Below, piece after piece: positions 1 through 9,047 of a stretch of 64,000 nucleotides of DNA. Source of the DNA: Verrucomicrobiales bacterium (lineage in GTDB: Bacteria > Verrucomicrobiota > Verrucomicrobiia > Verrucomicrobiales > DEV007); NCBI GenBank assembly GCA_024638765.1, contig JAHEJT010000002.1, positions 1 through 64,000 of the forward strand. Direction: 5' to 3'. The notes below the pieces were generated by a model. It did no database searches, was not told the DNA's origin, and saw nothing but the letters and a program-made list of their open reading frames with translations. Made by a program: the position numbers and the translations under genes. How positions within the stretch are numbered: position 1 is the first letter of the stretch; every line of letters starts with the position of its first letter.

Positions 1-1425
1 GATTACGCCTTCTCCCTCCGCGCCCTTGCGGGGAGAGTCCGGCGAATCGTCCTCCTCGCTTTCTCCCTGGTATCCGCCGCGGGAACTTGCCACGCCGGTG
101 GCCGGCGCCGATAGCGAGGGGTAATGCCCCGCGGAAACCCCGGAGGTCGCCGGAAAGAGCGACACCTCCGAGCTCTCAGTCAACATAGTCCCGAATATTC
201 CCACCGGGACGTCCGGGTGGCTGGCGATCTCTTCGGCTTGCCTCTCCTCGACTTCCTCCAGCACCTGTGCCGTGCCGCGCAGCAACCGGGCATGGAAAGC
301 GGCGATCGCCCCCGCGAGAAGAAAATATTCCGTATGATACGCGCGATCAATCATCCAGCTTGAAACCGCGTAGGCAAACAGGATCGCAAACAGCATTCGT
401 CGCACTCGCTCTTGCTCAGTGGCCGCAGTATTCGCCTGGAACAAGGCCCGGAGCCCGCAATAGAGGATGCCGGTATAGAGTAAGAGGCCCGGATATCCGA
501 GATCGGCGCCCACCTTGACGTAACTGCTGTGGGTCGCCTTGGAATACTGTGCTCCCTCCCAGCTGATCACCGCATGAAACTGCTTCCAGCCCTCCCCGTA
601 AGTGCTGGTGCGCGAAACAGTCCTCGCCATCTCCCATGCCAGGAGTCGGCCGACAATGCCTTCATCCGATCTTGTCGCATTGAGCACCTTCATGCGCGGA
701 AGCTGGAAAAGCAGCGTCGTCCCAATGGTAAGCGCCAGCAGGATGATGATCAATTGCACCACCTTGGGCCGGCCGAAAATCATGGAGGCGCAAATGGTGG
801 CAAAACCTGCAAGAAACGCCCCCTTGGATGCCGTCAGGTAAGCGCAATACCCCAGGAGCAAAAAGAGCGGCAGCGAGGCGAACTTGGAGATCAAGGGCCT
901 CCGCCAGAATAATGCAAAATAGACCAGTGGCAGCCCCACGATCACGGTGTGCCCCAGCGCATTGGGATTATTGAAGAGCCACGTATTCAAAGTCAACCGC
1001 CCCCCGAATGCTTCCGTCATCTCCGTGGCTCCCGTGAGGTCGAGGCCCGCGGTGGCGGACACCGCCATCAACGCCACTCCGCAAATCGCTCCCGTCCAGC
1101 AATACAGGTACCGACGCATGCGGCCATAACTGTTCAAAGCCTGCCGCGCCACGAAGTAAAAAGCGAACATCGGCAGCGCAGCCTTGAGCGTCCCAATCGA
1201 ATCCGGCGAAGTGTAAACTATGTAAGCGTAGTAAATGACCATCATCCAATCCAGCGGCGCGCGCAGCAGGTCGTGAGGTTCCACCCCGCGCGGACGGACA
1301 AAAAGACTCACGATCGCCAGACCCATGATCGGGTTGACCACGGAGCGGCCGATCAGGCCCGGAACCCAGTCTTGCGGCCTGATAAAGTAGACAAAGAGGA
1401 AGAGTATCAGCGAAAAGAAATCCAT
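1..1425 (-). CDS. O-antigen ligase/polymerase-like membrane protein (partial, 3' end outside window)
   Basis: The frame opens at ATG 1425 and stays open for 475 codons to the window edge, so the C-terminus is missing. The product is a polytopic inner-membrane protein with about ten hydrophobic segments, beginning MDFFSLILFLFVYFIRPQDW. The order of features matches the Wzy_C/O-antigen ligase family: an Asn-rich NNPNALGH segment, then GRLLAWEMA, then a periplasmic-loop-like THSSYVKVGADLGYPGLLLY. The visible tail after about residue 400 is hydrophilic and Ser/Glu/Pro-rich. It starts 4 bp after the stop of the glycosyltransferase gene, so it is the last visible gene of the exopolysaccharide operon. 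The likely role is joining or polymerising polysaccharide repeat units at the periplasmic face. Ligase and polymerase cannot be told apart from sequence alone. Confidence 0.8.
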   Translation of the reverse strand, partial: MDFFSLILFLFVYFIRPQDWVPGLIGRSVVNPIMGLAIVSLFVRPRGVEPHDLLRAPLDWMMVIYYAYIVYTSPDSIGTLKAALPMFAFYFVARQALNSYGRMRRYLYCWTGAICGVALMAVSATAGLDLTGATEMTEAFGGRLTLNTWLFNNPNALGHTVIVGLPLVYFALFWRRPLISKFASLPLFLLLGYCAYLTASKGAFLAGFATICASMIFGRPKVVQLIIILLALTIGTTLLFQLPRMKVLNATRSDEGIVGRLLAWEMARTVSRTSTYGEGWKQFHAVISWEGAQYSKATHSSYVKVGADLGYPGLLLYTGILYCGLRALFQANTAATEQERVRRMLFAILFAYAVSSWMIDRAYHTEYFLLAGAIAAFHARLLRGTAQVLEEVEERQAEEIASHPDVPVGIFGTMLTESSEVSLFPATSGVSAGHYPSLSAPATGVASSRGGYQGESEEDDSPDSPRKGAEGEGVI

Positions 1426-1429
1426 GGTC

Positions 1430-2617
1430 TCAGGTCCCGCCCCGCCCCGCCATTTTCCGGTAAGTCGACGCGTATCCCGCCGCCATCGAGTCGATCGAAA
1501 AGCTTCTCGCGACTTTTGCCCTCGCTTGCTCTCCCGCCGCCTGCAATTTCTCCGGGCTCTGCAAGCTTCGGCGCACCTCGCGCGCCAACCCTTCCGCATC
1601 GCTGAACGAGGCAAGAAACCCGTTTCTGCCATCGTCGATCAACTCGCTACTCCCAAAGGCGCTCGAGGCCAGCACCGGAACACCGCACGCCATGGCCTCG
1701 AGAATCACATTGGACATTCCTTCGTGCGAAGAGGGCAGCACCATCAAATCCATCACTTGATACCAGGGAGCCGGCTCCGCCTGGTATCCTGCCCAGTGAA
1801 TCCTGGCGGCACTTGGGCTCCTCCCAAGGGCATCGACGACCCGCTCTTTTGCCGCGCCCCCGTCACCCACCACCAGAAGGATCAAGTTCTCCTCCGCAGA
1901 CCCCAGGCGCTCGAAGGCTTCGAGAAGCATTTCGTGCCGCTTCACGGGATCGAAACGCCCGACGATGCCGATGACCCGTGCCCCGGAATCCGCCGGCAAT
2001 CCCAGTGCGGCGCGCAAGACCCCCCGCCGATCACGCGAGACCGGCCGGAACCGCTCGCAATCCACACCGTTCTCGATGACATCGAGCTTCCCGGCCACCG
2101 GCAGGTGATGCCGCTCCAGATCCCGGCCCAGCTCAGTGGACACCGTGTGGATGCCACGGCACCTCCGGTAAAAGAGCTTCCGCTGCCAGAGACGCTTTCG
2201 CCTGAGGTCGTCTCCCTTGAGCTGACCGTGCTCTCCGTGAAGGATCGGAGGCCCCGAGGGGCACGCCAGTGAAGCGTATATCAGCGGCCCCAGATTGTGG
2301 GTGTGGATCACGTCAGGCCCCAACTCGCACGCGAGCCGCCGCAGCCTGGACACCGCTTTCAGGGAAAAACCTGTCTCCCGCCCGAGCACATGCACCCCGA
2401 TGGACTCCTGCAGTCGCGATGCGAATCCTCCTTCCCGTTCCAGGCAACCGATGTGGATGTCAAATCCACCGCCTTGCTGCAACGCGTTGGCGACGTTGAC
2501 GACTCCGTTCTCCATACCCCCGGGCTCCAGGGAATAAACGACATGAAGAACGCAGAGGGGATCCGCCGTGGCCGGGACCGGCGCGGCGGCCAGATCGTTC
2601 TCCGGTAACGCCTTCAC
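1430..2617 (-). CDS. GT4-family glycosyltransferase
   Basis: This is a GT-B glycosyltransferase of the GT4 type that would add a sugar to a lipid-linked exopolysaccharide precursor at the cytoplasmic face of the inner membrane. The N-terminal nucleotide-sugar domain carries the glycine motif in LHVVYSLEPGGMENGVVN, and the C-terminal domain carries the EX7E motif in SHEGMSNVILEAMACGVP. I chose GTG 2617 because the frame continues upstream to 2746 only by overlapping the end of the kinase gene, where the residues look like non-coding shadow. From this start the protein has 395 residues and the gap to the kinase stop is 7 bp. The acceptor sugar cannot be predicted. Confidence 0.85.
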   Translation of the reverse strand: MKALPENDLAAAPVPATADPLCVLHVVYSLEPGGMENGVVNVANALQQGGGFDIHIGCLEREGGFASRLQESIGVHVLGRETGFSLKAVSRLRRLACELGPDVIHTHNLGPLIYASLACPSGPPILHGEHGQLKGDDLRRKRLWQRKLFYRRCRGIHTVSTELGRDLERHHLPVAGKLDVIENGVDCERFRPVSRDRRGVLRAALGLPADSGARVIGIVGRFDPVKRHEMLLEAFERLGSAEENLILLVVGDGGAAKERVVDALGRSPSAARIHWAGYQAEPAPWYQVMDLMVLPSSHEGMSNVILEAMACGVPVLASSAFGSSELIDDGRNGFLASFSDAEGLAREVRRSLQSPEKLQAAGEQARAKVARSFSIDSMAAGYASTYRKMAGRGGT

Positions 2618-2624
2618 ATGCCGG

Positions 2625-4853
2625 TCAGGTCTTCTCCGGAAGCACCAGCTGCCCGTCCGGTTCCTCCCCTGCGTATTGATCGTAATACGCGGCGGAATAG
2701 TAGTAATAATTGTAGTAATTGGACGGCTTCGAGAGATCGACCGCATTCAGCACAAACCCGTAGAAATGCGCGCCCGCTTTCAGAAGCAGCTCGACTGCCG
2801 CCCGCAGATCGCGCTTGGGTGTCCTTTCCGCACGAATCACCACGACCACTCCATCGACGACGCGCTGCAGCGAAGTCGTTTCGCTCAGACCGAGCACCGG
2901 GGGGGTATCCAGGACGATGCGGTCATACCGGGACTTGAGGGCCTCGATAATGGCTTCAAATTTCGGTTTGCACAGAATCTCGGTGCTTCCTGGAATGATC
3001 GGCCCCCGCGGAATCACATCCAAACCCGGGACCTCCGTGGTCTTAATCACGTCCTCGAAAGTCGACCTCCCGGTCAGCAGCGTCGTCATCCCCTCGGAAT
3101 TATCTACTTTGAAAATGCCGTGCATACGGCCGCGGCGCAGATCGGTGTCCAGGACGAGGGTCTTCTCCCCGACAGAACTGAAAGCCCACGCCAGGTTGGC
3201 CGCCTGAGTTGTCTTTCCCTCACTCGGGCGCGCGCTGGTGGTCATAATCACGTGCGCCGCCTCATCCCTCATCTTATTGAGGATGATATTGGCGCGAATG
3301 ATTCGAAAACTTTCCAGGAGGAAATTCGGGATCTTCGAGTCGAGAAAAGGAGAGCGCACGATGTTCTCGAGGTCGTCCCGGTCACACAAGGGCACCAGGC
3401 CGATCCCGGTGATACCGGCAGCGTTTTCCACCTCCTGGAGACGGTGGGAGGAGTCATTGAAAAACTCCATCCCCACCGGCACTCCGACCATGAGCACCAA
3501 TCCCAAAGCCAGCGAAATGTAGACCAGTTTCGTCTTGCTTGGACTGATCGGATCGTCCCGAATTTCCACGAGCCCCAGGTATCTAAGCTCCACAATTTCT
3601 CTTTCCGCCGAGAACTCGAAAGCCGCGATCTTTTCCGACAACTCGATATGGGCTTTGTCCCACGCGAGCTCTCCCTTCTCGAGGATCTCGTAATTCTGAC
3701 GGAAGGCATCGTAATTCTTGCTGACTTCCCGGTATTCAGGCAGCCGCTCCTCCAGGGTTCGAAGGCGGTCCTTCAAACGCACCTCTTCCAGGTCGAACCG
3801 TTCCTTGGCCAGGGTGTATTCCCGCTGCATTCCCTGGCTCACCTCGGCGATCTCCCCCTGCAGGGCCACCATCACGCGGTGTCCGGGTAGATAAGTCCGC
3901 TTTGCTTTTTCCAACTCTTCCTCCAGCCGCCGCTTTTCTTTCTCCAGCTCCTCCCACTTCTCCAACTGCGTCACGCTGGAGGGCACCACGACGACTTCGT
4001 TCTCAATCCGACCACCTTGTGCCGCCGACATTGGAGTGGATCCGACCCGTTTACGCAGCATGGCTCCCACCTCGAGTGGCTGCTGCTTTTCGAATGCGCT
4101 GAATAACGAGAGTTTATCAATCAGCGAAAATTGTCCGCTCTCGACCTGCGGCCGCAGATCCTCGATCAGTCGGAGCCGATGCTTGACGGTGACCATCTCG
4201 CGGGGCACCTCGGTGAGCTGGTTCTGCTCGATAAACATCTCCGTAAACGCGTTCTCCTTCTCAAAATCCACCTTTCGATCAAGGCTCTCATCAAGCTTGC
4301 GCTTGACCTCCCCCAGTTCGGATTCGTAGCGCGTCAGGGCCGATTCGCGGTATTCCCGCCTCATCTTCGATTGATAATCGAGATATTCCTCGATCATCGC
4401 GCGCGGCCACGCCCTTCCAACTTCGCGCGTGTAGGGCCAGATCTCGATCATCATGGTGTTGTTATCGAGAAGTGATACGCGATGATTCCTCAGAAAAGCC
4501 TGCCTGATGGAGCCGTAATCCGTGGTGCCCTGCACCAACCCGAGACGCTCCGCGGTTCTGGTCACCAGGTAACGCGAATTGAGCTGGGAGAGCAGACGCC
4601 GGGTCTTAAGCACGTTTTGCGCCCCGCCTACGTCGGCTTCTTTCGCGATGGGCGAGTCGAGGACCTTAAAATCAACCAGCGACTTGGAATAATAGATAGA
4701 CCGCGCAAAGACATAATAAGCGAGGCCCACGGCAAGGGAGAGCGCCAGGAGCACCAGCATCAGCCTCCAATACTTGATGTATATCAGGGCCGTCGATAGG
4801 GTATGCTGCAGGTTCCCCTTCTTCGGTTGCACCTCTCTGGAGGTAATTGCCAT
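2625..4853 (-). CDS. Wzc-like polysaccharide co-polymerase with BY-kinase domain
   Basis: This is a polysaccharide chain-length regulator fused to a bacterial tyrosine kinase (742 aa). Residues about 30-50 form the first membrane helix, a long coiled-coil periplasmic region follows, and a second helix lies near 460-480. The cytoplasmic kinase domain has Walker A (SARPSEGKTT), Walker A' (VLDTDLRRGR) and Walker B (RIVLDTPP). The C-terminus has the Tyr cluster NYYNYYYYSAAYYDQY, nine tyrosines in 16 residues, which in this family is autophosphorylated to control export. It lies between the Wza-like gene (34-bp spacer) and the GT4 gene. No separate tyrosine phosphatase gene is in the operon; the only such domain in the window is in the fusion at 23681. 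Confidence 0.93.
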   Translation of the reverse strand: MAITSREVQPKKGNLQHTLSTALIYIKYWRLMLVLLALSLAVGLAYYVFARSIYYSKSLVDFKVLDSPIAKEADVGGAQNVLKTRRLLSQLNSRYLVTRTAERLGLVQGTTDYGSIRQAFLRNHRVSLLDNNTMMIEIWPYTREVGRAWPRAMIEEYLDYQSKMRREYRESALTRYESELGEVKRKLDESLDRKVDFEKENAFTEMFIEQNQLTEVPREMVTVKHRLRLIEDLRPQVESGQFSLIDKLSLFSAFEKQQPLEVGAMLRKRVGSTPMSAAQGGRIENEVVVVPSSVTQLEKWEELEKEKRRLEEELEKAKRTYLPGHRVMVALQGEIAEVSQGMQREYTLAKERFDLEEVRLKDRLRTLEERLPEYREVSKNYDAFRQNYEILEKGELAWDKAHIELSEKIAAFEFSAEREIVELRYLGLVEIRDDPISPSKTKLVYISLALGLVLMVGVPVGMEFFNDSSHRLQEVENAAGITGIGLVPLCDRDDLENIVRSPFLDSKIPNFLLESFRIIRANIILNKMRDEAAHVIMTTSARPSEGKTTQAANLAWAFSSVGEKTLVLDTDLRRGRMHGIFKVDNSEGMTTLLTGRSTFEDVIKTTEVPGLDVIPRGPIIPGSTEILCKPKFEAIIEALKSRYDRIVLDTPPVLGLSETTSLQRVVDGVVVVIRAERTPKRDLRAAVELLLKAGAHFYGFVLNAVDLSKPSNYYNYYYYSAAYYDQYAGEEPDGQLVLPEKT

Positions 4854-4887
4854 TACTTATTTCTTCGCTTTTGCGTCGCCGCCAGGA

Positions 4888-5568
4888 TTACAACCCGAAC
4901 ATCTTCTCTTTAACTACCAGGATATCTCCCTCAACGATCGGAAAATCCTGCTCTTCCCCTTCCTTGATGCGCTCCAAATTGACCACGTATTGTTCTTTCT
5001 TGCCGTTGCCGGCGCCGTGCCTCAAGAGAGTAATCCGATTTTCATCCGCAAACCTCGCCAACCCTCCGCAAATCAACAGGGCTTCATATACTCCCGGCGT
5101 CCTTCCCTGGTAGAAGGGCACAATGTGGCGGCCCGGCTTGTTCACCTTGCCACTCAGATAAATCGTCGTCCCCGCGTCCGCATCATTGCGTCTCCCGGCC
5201 GTCCCGTATCCCACGCGGTCGAGTATGACACTCGCAGAGGTCAGCTGCCGGCTTTCCAGCAGCTGCTTGATCTTCCGTTCCGCCTCCGCAAGGCTCAGGC
5301 CATAGACCGGAATTCTTCCGAGTTCCGGAATGATGAGGTCTCCACGCTCCCGCACCCGGTAAGTGCCGTCGAAGGACTTGTCCTCCTTCACAAAAAGCTC
5401 AAGGGAATCCCCAATCCCAATAGGTGCCGCCGTCGCCACCTGCGCATCCGGAAAAGCCCCAGGCGGCGGCCCCGCCAGTTCCTCGTCCCCGCCACCGGCG
5501 CAGCCCCCCAAGCCCAGGGCCGCCACAAGCGAAATGAGTCGGGGTATTACTGCTGTCTGAATCTTCAT
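4888..5568 (-). CDS. Wza-like polysaccharide export lipoprotein
   Basis: The 226-aa product starts with a lipoprotein signal peptide whose lipobox LGLGGC places the lipidated Cys near residue 23. A poly_export domain follows (IGIGDSLELFVKEDKSFDGTYRVRERGDL), then an SLBB-type segment (IYLSGKVNKPGRHIVP) and a C-terminal KEGEEQDFPIVEGDILVVKEK stretch. It is shorter than E. coli Wza (about 380 aa) and lacks the C-terminal helix that forms the outer-membrane pore, like the short export proteins of many exopolysaccharide loci. It probably pairs with the Wzc-like kinase just downstream and with the separate beta-barrel gene upstream. The 180 bp before it contain two GC-rich inverted repeats and no convincing gene. 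Confidence 0.9.
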   Translation of the reverse strand: MKIQTAVIPRLISLVAALGLGGCAGGGDEELAGPPPGAFPDAQVATAAPIGIGDSLELFVKEDKSFDGTYRVRERGDLIIPELGRIPVYGLSLAEAERKIKQLLESRQLTSASVILDRVGYGTAGRRNDADAGTTIYLSGKVNKPGRHIVPFYQGRTPGVYEALLICGGLARFADENRITLLRHGAGNGKKEQYVVNLERIKEGEEQDFPIVEGDILVVKEKMFGL

Positions 5569-5748
5569 TAACCGGGAAAAACCTGGCAGGCTCTCATTCT
5601 AGAGCATCCGCCACAGAGCGCAAACCCCCATTGTCACGAAGCCGCCGGACGGCGCCGGCGGCGACCGGAGGAAAAATCCTCCGAGGACCTGCACCCCGGG
5701 CAATCGTCGGGATCTGAGACGATAACGCGTATAGCCCGGCCCAATCGC

Positions 5749-6639
5749 TTACTTGCCCCCGGAAGTCACCCCCCCATACGACCAAACCCCGTCGGAATTA
5801 TTGCGGACAAACTCTTTGTGCTGGGGTTGCTCGGAAACGGTCACAAGAATGTGATCGAAAGCCGTGCGGAAACGCTTGAAAATCTTGGTCTTACGCGGCG
5901 CTTCCTCCGCTTCGAGCCGGGATGGCTCATCCTTACTCCGATGGGATACCGTTAACAAGATGCGCATATCGCCGGTGTAAGAACCGTTCGCGGAGACACC
6001 CTCCACATAGACGGCGCGGGGCACGATATTGGGAATATTGGCGGGGAAAAGTTCGTCCTCGACGCTCCACTCGTAGAAACGCCGCGTCGGATCCGCAGAA
6101 TCGAGAAGCAGCCTTTGCCGGCTGCGATCAGCCCAAACCCTGACATGAGATGTGCTCGCCGCCTCCTGGTCGAATGAGGCGAATGCCCCGCTCCTGTCGG
6201 CGCGGTTGATCCCGGTGACTTCCAGGGTCACCACCGCGCTGCCTTCGTAATCCACTCGATAAGGGCGGATACGCACGATCAATTGCGAAATCTCGCCTTC
6301 CCCGATCACCAGCCCCGGAGGTGTCTGCTCGAAAGCCCCCCCGTCCGCGGGATCCTCGTTACTGACGACACCATCGTAATTGAGGTCCGCGTCCAAATCG
6401 ATCTTCGCGATTCTCCGCTCGACATCCCTGAACTGATTGCGGCGCTGACCGTAATACTTGTGATAATCCCCGGGAAGATCGCGCATGGTCCTATGGGCGG
6501 TGGTATCGGCTCCCGGGGGATAATCAAACGGTGGAACGGGAACCTCGCCTCCCTGAAGGGCGCTGATCGTCAGCGTCAGCGCGAGACTCAAGGCGAACAG
6601 GGCTGTCCGTCCGATTCCAATTCTAGATTTCGTATTCAT
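5749..6639 (-). CDS. secreted protein with a dockerin-like calcium loop, function unknown
   Basis: The 296-aa protein begins with a clear signal peptide (hydrophobic core ALFALSLALTLTISALQG). I do not recognise the family. Near residues 80-95 there is one loop, DLNYDGVVSNED, that fits the type-I dockerin/EF-hand pattern D-x-N-x-D-G-x-V-x-x-x-D. The rest is rich in beta-forming segments with a QLIVRIRPYRV stretch and a basic patch PRKTKIFKRFR. It lies in the exopolysaccharide operon between the outer-membrane barrel and the Wza-like gene, so a periplasmic or surface role in polysaccharide handling is plausible but unproven. Only one such loop is present; true dockerins have two. Confidence 0.8.
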   Translation of the reverse strand: MNTKSRIGIGRTALFALSLALTLTISALQGGEVPVPPFDYPPGADTTAHRTMRDLPGDYHKYYGQRRNQFRDVERRIAKIDLDADLNYDGVVSNEDPADGGAFEQTPPGLVIGEGEISQLIVRIRPYRVDYEGSAVVTLEVTGINRADRSGAFASFDQEAASTSHVRVWADRSRQRLLLDSADPTRRFYEWSVEDELFPANIPNIVPRAVYVEGVSANGSYTGDMRILLTVSHRSKDEPSRLEAEEAPRKTKIFKRFRTAFDHILVTVSEQPQHKEFVRNNSDGVWSYGGVTSGGK

Positions 6640-6724
6640 GGCTGATCTCCAGTCTTAATGTTAGCTCGGTCAGTGTGGTGATAATTCAGAAAACCCGGTT
6701 TTCTCGGTAAAATTTCCCGCTTAT

Positions 6725-8482
6725 TTAGAATGTCCGCGTCAGAGTCGCGCCGTAAACCTGTTCTTTGAAGTACCGCCCCGGGGTGGTGGTATCAAACTCT
6801 TGATACTGGGCATAAATGGACCCGTAAAGTCTCGATAGTAACCTCATCGTATAACGGATATTGTAAACCACCCGATCGGTGTCCTTGGGAGTGAAATCCC
6901 GCTGCGTCGACTCATAGACAACGCGCGCCGTGATGTGGGAGAAATCTCCCAGTGCCCATCCGAGACTCCCGCCCACCAGCCACAGCTCGCCTTCGCGCCC
7001 CCGGTCGCTTTCCCGGTTATCAATATCCGAGTATTGGGCCCAGCCGCGAGCCCGAATCCGCGGCCCCAACACCTGGCTGAGGGTATAGCGAACGAAACTG
7101 CCCTCGTAATCGTCGTTGATCTCACCGTCGGTAAATACCTGACCCGCGTTGAGCGAGTGCTTGGTCAACGGACCCAACTGGTGAATCAAACCGATGTCCC
7201 AAAGGAAGCGGTCCGTGTCGCTGCCACGACCCGTCCGCCAGCCGTAACCGACCCGGCCCTGGAAGCTCAGATTCTGAAGGAGAGGACCACGCACTCCCAC
7301 GTGCGCCGATTGGCGCGTCGACTCAAAGTCCTCCGGGGCCCGAATGCGATAACTGAAAATGGGTGCAAGCCGCCAGTCCTGCCGGTCGTAAATCAAGTCT
7401 ATGCTTCCAAAATAAACCCCGGAGCGATGGTCAAAACTCGACGTCCTCCACACGTCGCGACGTCTCGCTGCCATCCGCAGCCGCCAGTCGGTTACATCAT
7501 CCCAATAAGCAACGATTCCCACATCGTTGCGAAAGTACAACTGGTCATCGTTGAAATAATCCGTGGCACGCTCGTCCTGCGCGTCAAGCCGGCCGAAACG
7601 ATACCGGCCGGCGCGGTCGATCTCTCCCACTTCCACGTCATCGTAAAGATCCCGGATCCGGTAATAGGTGCGGAATTCGTTATAGGCCAGGAACTCCCAT
7701 TCTCCGATTTGCCGGTCCCACGCCAGCCGCAGGTTCAGACCAGTGTTGAGGCCATTGCCGTTATTGAAGAAAAAGCCCCACCGGTTCGATTCCGGCAAGT
7801 AGTAAACCGTTCCCAAGACCGACAGATAGAGATGGTCTGTCAGCCGCAACAACGCCCGCGACGAGAGGCCGATGATGCCGATCCATCCGTCGGGCGCGAC
7901 CCGGCCGTCGTAGTAATCCCCCCCGTCGAACTCCGTATAAAGGGCGGAGGCCGAAATCCTCAACAGATCGCCGTAAAGCGGACCCAATTTTATGTGCGCC
8001 CGCTCCGGGTTGAAATTGCGGGTAAAGGGAAGACCGAAGTCTATGTAAGCGCCGCCGGACAACTCCTGCACCTCTAACGGGTTGTCCTGCTCCCCGTAGG
8101 CCTTCGAACTGCTGACAAATGGTCCCTGCCTGGGCACAAATGCCCACAGCACATTCTCCATCGGCCCGAAAAACCAGTCGTTGCGCTGGTAGAAATTTTC
8201 CTCAGGCTGCTCGTAATACCAGAGACCCGTCCTCCGAAGGCTCCGGTTGTCCGGCGCCAACATCCTCGTCCCGAGGCTGCGACGATATTCGCCCCCCGAT
8301 TCACTGCCGACATAGTCCTCCTCGATTTGAGTCGGGAAATACTGGTAAGTATCTCCCGGGGCAAATTCCTCATCCTGGGCCAGCACGGCGGACCCAGCCG
8401 CCCATGTCAGCGCGAGCAGCAGAAAAAAACCGCACACCCCTCCTTCACGTCCGCCCTCCGTTCTCAATTCGCGTCGACCCAT
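6725..8482 (-). CDS. outer-membrane beta-barrel protein of the exopolysaccharide operon
   Basis: The 585-aa product has a signal peptide (FFLLLALTWAAGSAVLA) and then many alternating amphipathic strands rich in Tyr, Arg, Asp and Gly. It ends in TLTRTF, the terminal Phe typical of outer-membrane barrels inserted by the Bam complex. The size suggests a barrel of roughly 16-20 strands plus an N-terminal plug or periplasmic part. Since the Wza-like protein here lacks an outer-membrane helix, this barrel is a candidate for the outer-membrane conduit, or for an adhesin anchoring the polymer. That assignment is inference from gene order. Confidence 0.82.
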   Translation of the reverse strand: MGRRELRTEGGREGGVCGFFLLLALTWAAGSAVLAQDEEFAPGDTYQYFPTQIEEDYVGSESGGEYRRSLGTRMLAPDNRSLRRTGLWYYEQPEENFYQRNDWFFGPMENVLWAFVPRQGPFVSSSKAYGEQDNPLEVQELSGGAYIDFGLPFTRNFNPERAHIKLGPLYGDLLRISASALYTEFDGGDYYDGRVAPDGWIGIIGLSSRALLRLTDHLYLSVLGTVYYLPESNRWGFFFNNGNGLNTGLNLRLAWDRQIGEWEFLAYNEFRTYYRIRDLYDDVEVGEIDRAGRYRFGRLDAQDERATDYFNDDQLYFRNDVGIVAYWDDVTDWRLRMAARRRDVWRTSSFDHRSGVYFGSIDLIYDRQDWRLAPIFSYRIRAPEDFESTRQSAHVGVRGPLLQNLSFQGRVGYGWRTGRGSDTDRFLWDIGLIHQLGPLTKHSLNAGQVFTDGEINDDYEGSFVRYTLSQVLGPRIRARGWAQYSDIDNRESDRGREGELWLVGGSLGWALGDFSHITARVVYESTQRDFTPKDTDRVVYNIRYTMRLLSRLYGSIYAQYQEFDTTTPGRYFKEQVYGATLTRTF

Positions 8483-8498
8483 ACCCCCTCTAATTCAA

Positions 8499-8813
8499 TT
8501 ACGAAGTCGCCCCTCCGGTAGCGCGCTTTTTCAATTTCATCGACTTCCCACCCATGAAAACCTTCAGGAAACCGTAATCCTGACGGGTCAGGCAATAGAC
8601 GCAGTAAACCGCGCCCCCCAGCAGGGGCACCATCACCACGAAAGCGACCCAACTCCACTTGGCCCTCCGAGAAATCGGCTGCGAGCAGATACTGAAAAAC
8701 GTACATGCCAGAACCAGCATCCAGACGACAAGTGCGAGCACCGCAATTTCAGGCACCATGTTCTGATACTTCAGCGTCAAAAACCGAAGTCCAAATGTGA
8801 TCAATCCCCGCAT
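8499..8813 (-). CDS. small membrane protein, PLDc_N-like
   Basis: This 104-aa protein has two hydrophobic helices, near residues 20-42 and 52-75. The segment WSWVAFVVMVPLLGGAVYCVYCL resembles the PLDc_N (phospholipase D nuclease N-terminal) helix pair, in which a Trp and a conserved Pro-Leu-Gly turn are followed by a Tyr-containing helix. The tail is basic (KSMKLKKRA). It ends 16 bp before the outer-membrane barrel gene and is probably co-transcribed with it. No catalytic residues are visible; such proteins are usually membrane tethers of unknown role. Confidence 0.65.
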   Translation of the reverse strand: MRGLITFGLRFLTLKYQNMVPEIAVLALVVWMLVLACTFFSICSQPISRRAKWSWVAFVVMVPLLGGAVYCVYCLTRQDYGFLKVFMGGKSMKLKKRATGGATS

Positions 8814-8885
8814 CAGAATCTTCTCAGTCTCGAATCAATACTCTCTCTTTTTTCAAAGCCGGCCGCGTCACGCTCTCTGAATGTT

Positions 8886-9047
8886 TCAACGCAATACTTC
8901 CCTCGGAACAAACTTCTTGTTCCCATGATAATGGTATCCGTAATACTCCGGCTCAGAGGTAAGGGTCTGCTTCTTTAACTCGGCACACGAAACCAGACTC
9001 AATACCCCCATGCAGCCCACAACTAGCAAGATTCGCACCCTCATCAT
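8886..9047 (-). CDS. very small lipoprotein, first gene of the exopolysaccharide operon
   Basis: A 53-codon frame runs from ATG 9047 to TGA 8886-8888. The translation begins MMRVRILLVVGCMGVLSLVSC, a complete lipoprotein signal with lipobox LVSC, and the mature part is only about 33 residues with a Tyr/His-rich patch (EYYGYHYHG). A strong Shine-Dalgarno (GGGGGA) lies 5 bp upstream of ATG 9047, which supports this start over the ATG at 9044. It is the first gene on the minus strand after a 350-bp promoter-sized gap and lies 72 bp before the next gene. The family is not recognised; an entericidin-like or assembly-accessory lipoprotein is possible. Confidence 0.7.
   Translation of the reverse strand: MMRVRILLVVGCMGVLSLVSCAELKKQTLTSEPEYYGYHYHGNKKFVPREVLR

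Noticed and set aside
5569-5748. Short minus-strand frame between the Wza-like gene and the secreted protein
   Set aside because: The region is dominated by two GC-rich inverted repeats and the translation is Arg/Gly-rich with no support as a gene.
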